Assembly (NCBI RefSeq): GCF_002043095.1
Contig: NZ_MVOC01000019.1
Span: forward strand, 1-47,385
Length of the DNA stretch: 47,385 bases
Direction: 5' to 3'
Source of the DNA: Mycobacterium sp. AT1
GTDB taxonomy: Bacteria; Actinomycetota; Actinomycetes; Mycobacteriales; Mycobacteriaceae
Position 1 is the stretch's first letter. Every line of letters starts with the position of its first letter. The position numbers were made by a program, and so were the translations under genes. This document shows positions 43,837-47,385 of this stretch, one piece after another. Below the pieces are notes generated by a model, which saw only the letters and a program-made list of their open reading frames with translations, made no database searches and had not been told where the DNA came from.

Positions 43837-44322
43837 TCAGTCGTTGCCGCCGGGGAAGGCGACGGTGGTCGGCTCGACGCCGAGCACCGCTCGCCACCTT
43901 GCGGCCGTCACCGCGGCGCGCGTCAGTGCGGTGACGGCCAGTTCGCGGTCGTCACCGGCAGCGGCCTGCTCGAGCACCGCGCGCCACGCGACCGCGGAGT
44001 CCTCCTCCATCCGGACGGCGAGCTTCGCCGCACCCGTCGGGTCGTCGACGACGAACGGCAGCTGGTAACCGAGCGCCGGTATCGGGGGCGTCACCTTGCG
44101 CTCGACGAGTCGACGGATGCCCTCTTCGCGCAGTTCGCGATGTCCCGCAAGGGAATTGGACACCAGCTGATTCGAGTCGGGTGTCGAATGTGCCGAGACC
44201 AGCCCGTAGCCGTAGATGACTCCGTGTTCGACGGCGACCGCGTCGAACAGGGCGGCGTCGGCGGGGTCCGACGGGCGGGACGGCGACGGTGCGGTCGACG
44301 AGCCGGTGTCGGGAGAGGTCAC
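43837..44322 (-). CDS. DUF4439 ferritin-like domain protein (Rv2844-type)
   Basis: The 161-residue cytosolic protein is predicted to be a four-helix bundle. ALFDAVAVEHGVIYGYGLVSAH, a HRELREEGIRRLVE segment, AKLAVRMEEDSAVAWRAVLEQA and TRAAVTAARWRAVLG match the DUF4439 ferritin-like family. E-x-x-H-like acidic/His pairs are present, but a full di-iron site is not obvious. The GTG at 44322 overlaps the stop of the upstream gene by 4 bases; the open frame extends 16 codons earlier without support. It is convergent with proS with zero spacing. The function is unknown. Confidence 0.78.
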   Translation of the reverse strand: MTSPDTGSSTAPSPSRPSDPADAALFDAVAVEHGVIYGYGLVSAHSTPDSNQLVSNSLAGHRELREEGIRRLVERKVTPPIPALGYQLPFVVDDPTGAAKLAVRMEEDSAVAWRAVLEQAAAGDDRELAVTALTRAAVTAARWRAVLGVEPTTVAFPGGND

Positions 44323-44849
44323 GACGTCACCCCTGAAGTGGCGAGGGTGACCGTGGCCGCGGCCGTGCACGCCGCGGCGATCGACCCGAGCAGTCCGGCC
44401 CGGTACCCCGACTGCTGTGTCGCGAGCAGGCCGGCGCCGTCCGCCGACTGCTTGAGTGCGGCGACCACGTCAGCGCTGGTGGGTGGCTTCGGGGGCGGAC
44501 CCGACGTCGTCGGAGTGGCAGACGTCGACGACGCAGAGGTCGACGCCGAGGTGGTGGGCGCCTCGCCGGAGATTCTGGTGATCTCGTCGGTGAGGGCCCG
44601 AGCGTGGGCGGCCCGCTGGTCGGCGACGACCGACAGCGCCGCCGCGATCTTGGGTGCCGCCGCTGCCGCGGCGTTGCCCGCCAGCTGACTGTCGTCGCGG
44701 GCGCGCTCCAGCACAGCGATCAGGGCGTCGACGTCCTTGACGGGCGGGGACGAGCCGCAGGCCGTGGCCACGGTGCCCCCCAGCAGGGCCAACGCCGTGG
44801 CGCCGACGAGCACGCGCCGCCTGCTGACGGTGGGAATGGTGCTCGGCAC
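44319..44849 (-). CDS. Exported Ala-rich helical lipoprotein (Rv2843-type)
   Basis: The 176-residue protein begins with a signal containing three arginines (SRRRVLVGATALALLGG), compatible with Tat export, and a lipobox-like TVATAC followed by GSS. The mature part is helical and Ala-rich (DVDALIAVLERARDDSQLAG, ALSVVADQRAAHARALTDEI), then a Thr/Ser/Pro-rich linker and a final long helix pair (ADVVAALKQSADGAG, GLLGSIAAACTAAATVTLA). The E-x-x-R/H-A pattern hints at a ferritin-like relation to its operon partner. The GTG at 44849 gives the signal peptide; the frame is open 40 codons upstream. The stop overlaps the next start by 4 bases. Confidence 0.72.
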   Translation of the reverse strand: MPSTIPTVSRRRVLVGATALALLGGTVATACGSSPPVKDVDALIAVLERARDDSQLAGNAAAAAAPKIAAALSVVADQRAAHARALTDEITRISGEAPTTSASTSASSTSATPTTSGPPPKPPTSADVVAALKQSADGAGLLATQQSGYRAGLLGSIAAACTAAATVTLATSGVTS

Positions 44850-44943
44850 ATCGACATCCTGCCATCCCGCTGGCGCGGGCTCGTCTGGACTCGACCGCGG
44901 TCGTCTCGCCGAACGTTTGCCAAGAGTGGCCCCTCGGCTGGCG

Positions 44944-44954
44944 TATCCTTGACA
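44944..44954 (+). promoter_or_regulatory. Possible promoter element for rimP-nusA
   Basis: TATCCT (44944-44949) overlaps a perfect TTGACA (44949-44954) in the 166-base gap before rimP. Taken as -10, TATCCT gives a leader of about 60 bases. I see no matching partner at standard spacing for either element, so the assignment is uncertain. Confidence 0.3.
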
Positions 44955-45015
44955 CTCGGTTCCACGCAACGCTTGGCGGAATCGCGTCCGTACAACTCAA
45001 GACGAGGAGCTCACC

Positions 45016-45570
45016 GTGGCATCGGAGAATCCGCTACGGTCTGCGCGGTTGCCGTCCCCGCAGCAGGTGACCGAGCTGCTCGAAGGCGCATTCGGCCGCG
45101 CCGGATACGACGTCGACGACGTCGTCGTCGAGGCCGCCGCCCGGCCGCCACGCATCGTGGTGATCGCCGATGGTGACGGCGGACTCGACCTGGACGCCCT
45201 CGGCGAACTGTCGCGGTTGGCCTCCGAACTGCTCGACCAGATCGACGACACGCCTGACGAAGCCACCTACGTGCTGGAAGTCACCTCGCGCGGAGTGGAC
45301 CGGCCGTTGACCTCCGAGCGACACTTTCGCCGTGCCCACGGGCGCAAGGTCGAAGTGACGCTGTCCGACGGCTCCCAGGTGGTCGGGCGGTTGGGGGAAC
45401 CGGGTGACGGTGTCCTGCGACTGGTCGTCGCCAACCGTGGCGCCAAACCAAAGATTCGCGAACTTTCCATCGACGACGTCGCCAATGCCGTTGTCCAGGT
45501 GGAATTCTCACCGCCGAACCCGCTCGAGCTCGAGCTGGCCGGGGTGTCTGTTGAGGAGGTTGAAGAGTGA
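45016..45570 (+). CDS. rimP: Ribosome maturation factor RimP
   Basis: RimP assists 30S subunit maturation. The 184-residue protein has the N-terminal alpha/beta domain ([55 protein letters not shown]) and the C-terminal SH3-like domain ([18 protein letters not shown]). The GTG at 45016 has GAGGAG about 8 bases upstream. The stop overlaps nusA by 4 bases (GTGA). The rimP-nusA-ylxR-infB order is the classical translation/transcription operon of bacteria. Confidence 0.95.
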   Translation: MASENPLRSARLPSPQQVTELLEGAFGRAGYDVDDVVVEAAARPPRIVVIADGDGGLDLDALGELSRLASELLDQIDDTPDEATYVLEVTSRGVDRPLTSERHFRRAHGRKVEVTLSDGSQVVGRLGEPGDGVLRLVVANRGAKPKIRELSIDDVANAVVQVEFSPPNPLELELAGVSVEEVEE

Positions 45571-46598
45571 ACATCGACATGGGTGCGCTGCATGCCATCG
45601 AAGTGGACCGGGGGATTCCGGTCGACGAACTGCTCGAGACCATCAAGTCCGCGCTGCTGACCGCCTACCGCCACACCCAGGGGCACGAAGCCGCGGCCCG
45701 CATCGACATCGACCGCAAGAGCGGCATCGTCAAGGTGATGGCGAGGGAAACCGACGACGACGGCAACCTGGTCAGCGAATGGGACGACACCCCTGAGGGA
45801 TTCGGCCGGGTCGCGGCCACCACCGCCCGTCAGGTGATGCTGCAGCGGTTCCGCGACGCCGAGAACGAACGGATGTTCGGTGAGTTCTCGGCGCGCGAAG
45901 GCGACATCGTCGGCGGCGTTGTCCAGCGCGACGCCCGCGAGAACACCCGCGGCAACGTCGTCGTGCGCCTCGGCACCGAGGCGAAGGGTTCCGAGGGAGT
46001 CATCAGGCCCGCCGAACAGGTGCCGGGGGAGTCCTACACGCATGGGGATCGGCTGCGCTGCTACGTCATCGGCGTGACGCGCGGTGCGCGCGAACCGAAG
46101 ATCGAGTTGTCACGTACCCACCCGAACCTGGTGCGGAAGCTGTTCTCACTGGAGGTGCCCGAGATTGCGGACAACTCCGTGGAGATCGCGGCGGTCGCCC
46201 GCGAGGCCGGCCACCGCTCGAAGATCGCGGTCAGGTCGCGGGTCGCGGGCCTCAACGCCAAGGGTGCCTGCATCGGGCCCATGGGACAGCGGGTGCGCAA
46301 CGTGATGAGCGAGTTGTCCGGCGAGAAGATCGACATCATCGACTTCGACGAGGACCCGGCGCGATACGTCGCCAACGCACTCTCGCCGGCCAAGGTCGTG
46401 TCGGTGTCGGTGATCGACGAGGCCGCAAGAGCCGCCCGTGTCGTCGTTCCCGACTTTCAACTGTCGCTGGCGATCGGCAAGGAAGGGCAGAACGCTCGGT
46501 TGGCCGCCCGACTGACCGGATGGCGCATCGACATTCGCAGTGACGCGGAACCCGCGCCCGAGAAGGAGGCGCCCCACAGCGCCTCTCGCGAGGGGTAG
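45567..46598 (+). CDS. nusA: Transcription termination/antitermination factor NusA
   Basis: NusA binds RNA polymerase and nascent RNA and controls pausing, termination and rRNA antitermination. The 343-residue protein is the short actinobacterial form: an N-terminal polymerase-binding domain ([19 protein letters not shown]), an S1 domain ([22 protein letters not shown]), and two KH domains ([33 protein letters not shown]). It lacks the acidic C-terminal repeats of the E. coli protein. The GTG at 45567 overlaps the rimP stop. Confidence 0.97.
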   Translation: MNIDMGALHAIEVDRGIPVDELLETIKSALLTAYRHTQGHEAAARIDIDRKSGIVKVMARETDDDGNLVSEWDDTPEGFGRVAATTARQVMLQRFRDAENERMFGEFSAREGDIVGGVVQRDARENTRGNVVVRLGTEAKGSEGVIRPAEQVPGESYTHGDRLRCYVIGVTRGAREPKIELSRTHPNLVRKLFSLEVPEIADNSVEIAAVAREAGHRSKIAVRSRVAGLNAKGACIGPMGQRVRNVMSELSGEKIDIIDFDEDPARYVANALSPAKVVSVSVIDEAARAARVVVPDFQLSLAIGKEGQNARLAARLTGWRIDIRSDAEPAPEKEAPHSASREG

Positions 46599-46633
46599 TT
46601 GGCACGCGTTTCTTTCTGCGGTGATCGTGACGG

Positions 46634-46639
46634 TAGACT
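46634..46639 (+). promoter_or_regulatory. -10 box (TAGACT) placed for a leaderless ylxR start
   Basis: TAGACT is followed by 5 bases and the GTG at 46645. It would be an internal promoter inside the nusA operon, upstream of ylxR and infB. It also supports the long form of YlxR. Confidence 0.45.
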
Positions 46640-46644
46640 GAACC

Positions 46645-47013
46645 GTGATCCAGCGCGAGAGTTCGGCCAACCGCGCGCGGCAGCACAAAAGTCCCGAAGG
46701 ACCAGTGCGAACGTGTGTGGGATGCCGGAAGCGTGAGCTGGCCGCCGATTTGCTTCGAGTGGCCGCTGTAGACGATGGAGACGGCGAATCCGCCGTCACC
46801 GTCGATGCAGCGGGTAATCTGCCTGGGCGGGGTGCATGGCTGCACTCCGACGAGCAGTGTCTACAGGTGGCAATCAAGCGGCGAGCATTCGCACGAGCGT
46901 TGCGCATCACCGGTTCGCCGAACACCTCCGCGGTGGTCGAGTTCTTCACCAGAAACGAAGACTCGGTTCGCCCGGCAACAGAACAGGTAGTCAAGAACAT
47001 GAGCACACCGTGA
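46645..47013 (+). CDS. YlxR (DUF448) family RNA-binding protein
   Basis: The 122-residue protein has the YlxR signature RTCVGCRKRELAADLLR at about residues 21-37, followed by GRGAWLH and RRAFARALRI. The family binds RNA or nucleoid and sits between nusA and infB in most bacteria; one member affects RNase P activity. The GTG at 46645, 5 bases after a TAGACT box, gives an N-terminal extension of about 20 residues. A GTG at 46705, directly before RTCVGC, gives the shorter form annotated in M. tuberculosis. The start remains open. Confidence 0.88.
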   Translation: MIQRESSANRARQHKSPEGPVRTCVGCRKRELAADLLRVAAVDDGDGESAVTVDAAGNLPGRGAWLHSDEQCLQVAIKRRAFARALRITGSPNTSAVVEFFTRNEDSVRPATEQVVKNMSTP

Positions 47014-47087
47014 AGTTCCGATGACCATGCGTCATAGCTAAACCCGAGGCGCGGCCCACTGCTGTCGCCTCCTAGACAGGAGATGTA

Positions 47088-47385
47088 GTGGCAGGCAAGG
47101 CCCGCGTGCACGAGTTGGCTAAAGAACTCGGTGTCACCAGCAAGGAAGTTCTCGCCCGGCTGAGCGAGCAAGGCGAATTCGTCAAATCAGCATCCTCAAC
47201 CGTCGAAGCGCCCGTCGCCCGACGGCTCCGTGAGGCATTGGGTGGCGGCTCCAAGCCCGCCGCCCCGAAGGCGGCCCCCGCCGCGCCCAAGGCACCCGCA
47301 GCCGGCGTGTCCGCGAACGGCGGCGTCACCAGCTCGGCACCCAAGCCCGGAGGGCCACGGCCCGCCGCGCCGAAGCCGCAGGCCG
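47088..47385 (+). CDS. infB: Translation initiation factor IF-2, N-terminal part (3' end outside window)
   Basis: The visible 99 codons begin with [20 protein letters not shown], the IF2_N module of mycobacterial IF-2. It continues with [29 protein letters not shown] and then a low-complexity Ala/Pro/Lys-rich linker ([13 protein letters not shown]). The GTP-binding and tRNA-binding domains lie beyond the window. The GTG at 47088 has ACAGGAGA about 8 bases upstream. It completes the rimP-nusA-ylxR-infB operon. Confidence 0.95.
   Translation, partial: MAGKARVHELAKELGVTSKEVLARLSEQGEFVKSASSTVEAPVARRLREALGGGSKPAAPKAAPAAPKAPAAGVSANGGVTSSAPKPGGPRPAAPKPQA

Noticed and set aside
1..47385. CRISPR arrays, tRNA or rRNA genes, insertion sequences
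   Set aside because: No regularly spaced repeats, cloverleaf-like segments, rRNA strings or transposase frames were recognised on either strand.

Overview
The window is chromosomal DNA of a high-GC actinobacterium, almost certainly a Mycobacterium in the wide sense (Mycolicibacterium-like, probably environmental). The gene order follows the M. tuberculosis segment from mpt70/mpt83 to infB (roughly Rv2875 down to Rv2839c, read on the opposite strand). Mycothione reductase, MPT70/MPT83-type fasciclin proteins, Rip1 and EfpA support this. The toxin-antitoxin pairs, dipZ and the PE_PGRS gene that lie in this stretch in M. tuberculosis are absent. Several accessory genes are present instead. No tRNA, rRNA, CRISPR array or insertion sequence was recognised, and no stretch over about 200 bases lacks a gene.

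Layout. 1-2.4 kb: the end of an HNH (13E12-type) gene, then two fasciclin-domain genes on the minus strand. 2.5-11.9 kb: dxr, rip1, ispG, a GNAT gene, a penicillin-binding lipoprotein, a DUF1707 gene, methionine aminopeptidase and cobQ, all on the plus strand. 11.9-16.6 kb: a lipoprotein, a degenerate alpha/beta hydrolase and a SWIM-SNF2 helicase. 16.6-23.3 kb: an amine-utilisation cluster with a divergent APC permease, a GlnA4-type glutamine synthetase homologue, a C26 hydrolase, an aldehyde dehydrogenase, an SDR and a GntR regulator. 23.4-29.0 kb: an ArsR regulator and NicT nickel permease, a cyclic-nucleotide-type phosphodiesterase, Mn-type SOD, mycothione reductase and a lipase-like hydrolase. 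29.2-36.3 kb: mqo, a GNAT gene, a ChlI/ChlD-type chelatase subunit, cobO, cobB and cysG. 36.4-42.1 kb: efpA, a LysR/SDR divergent pair, a second EfpA-like transporter and a VOC protein. 42.1 kb to the end: proS, two small alanine-rich genes on the minus strand, and rimP-nusA-ylxR-infB.

How the genes work together. dxr and ispG supply the MEP isoprenoid pathway around the rip1 intramembrane protease. Rip1 is known to release SigK, the sigma factor that drives mpt70/mpt83 in M. tuberculosis, so a protease and its probable final targets sit within 2 kb. cobQ, cobO, cobB, cysG and the chelatase subunit serve cobalamin or siroheme synthesis. The permease-GlnA4-SDR-ALDH-hydrolase set reads as a gamma-glutamylation pathway for a small amine, best matching an amino-alcohol such as ethanolamine.

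The strongest non-coding pattern is a TANNNT box placed 6-8 bases before the start codon of about a dozen genes, which predicts leaderless transcription and helps choose starts. A 27-bp tandem duplication at the cobB/cysG junction duplicates a ribosome-binding site and start region. I found no convincing new defence or mobile system. The most novel-looking parts are the amine cluster, the EfpA-paralogue insertion and the pseudo-hydrolase/SNF2 block.
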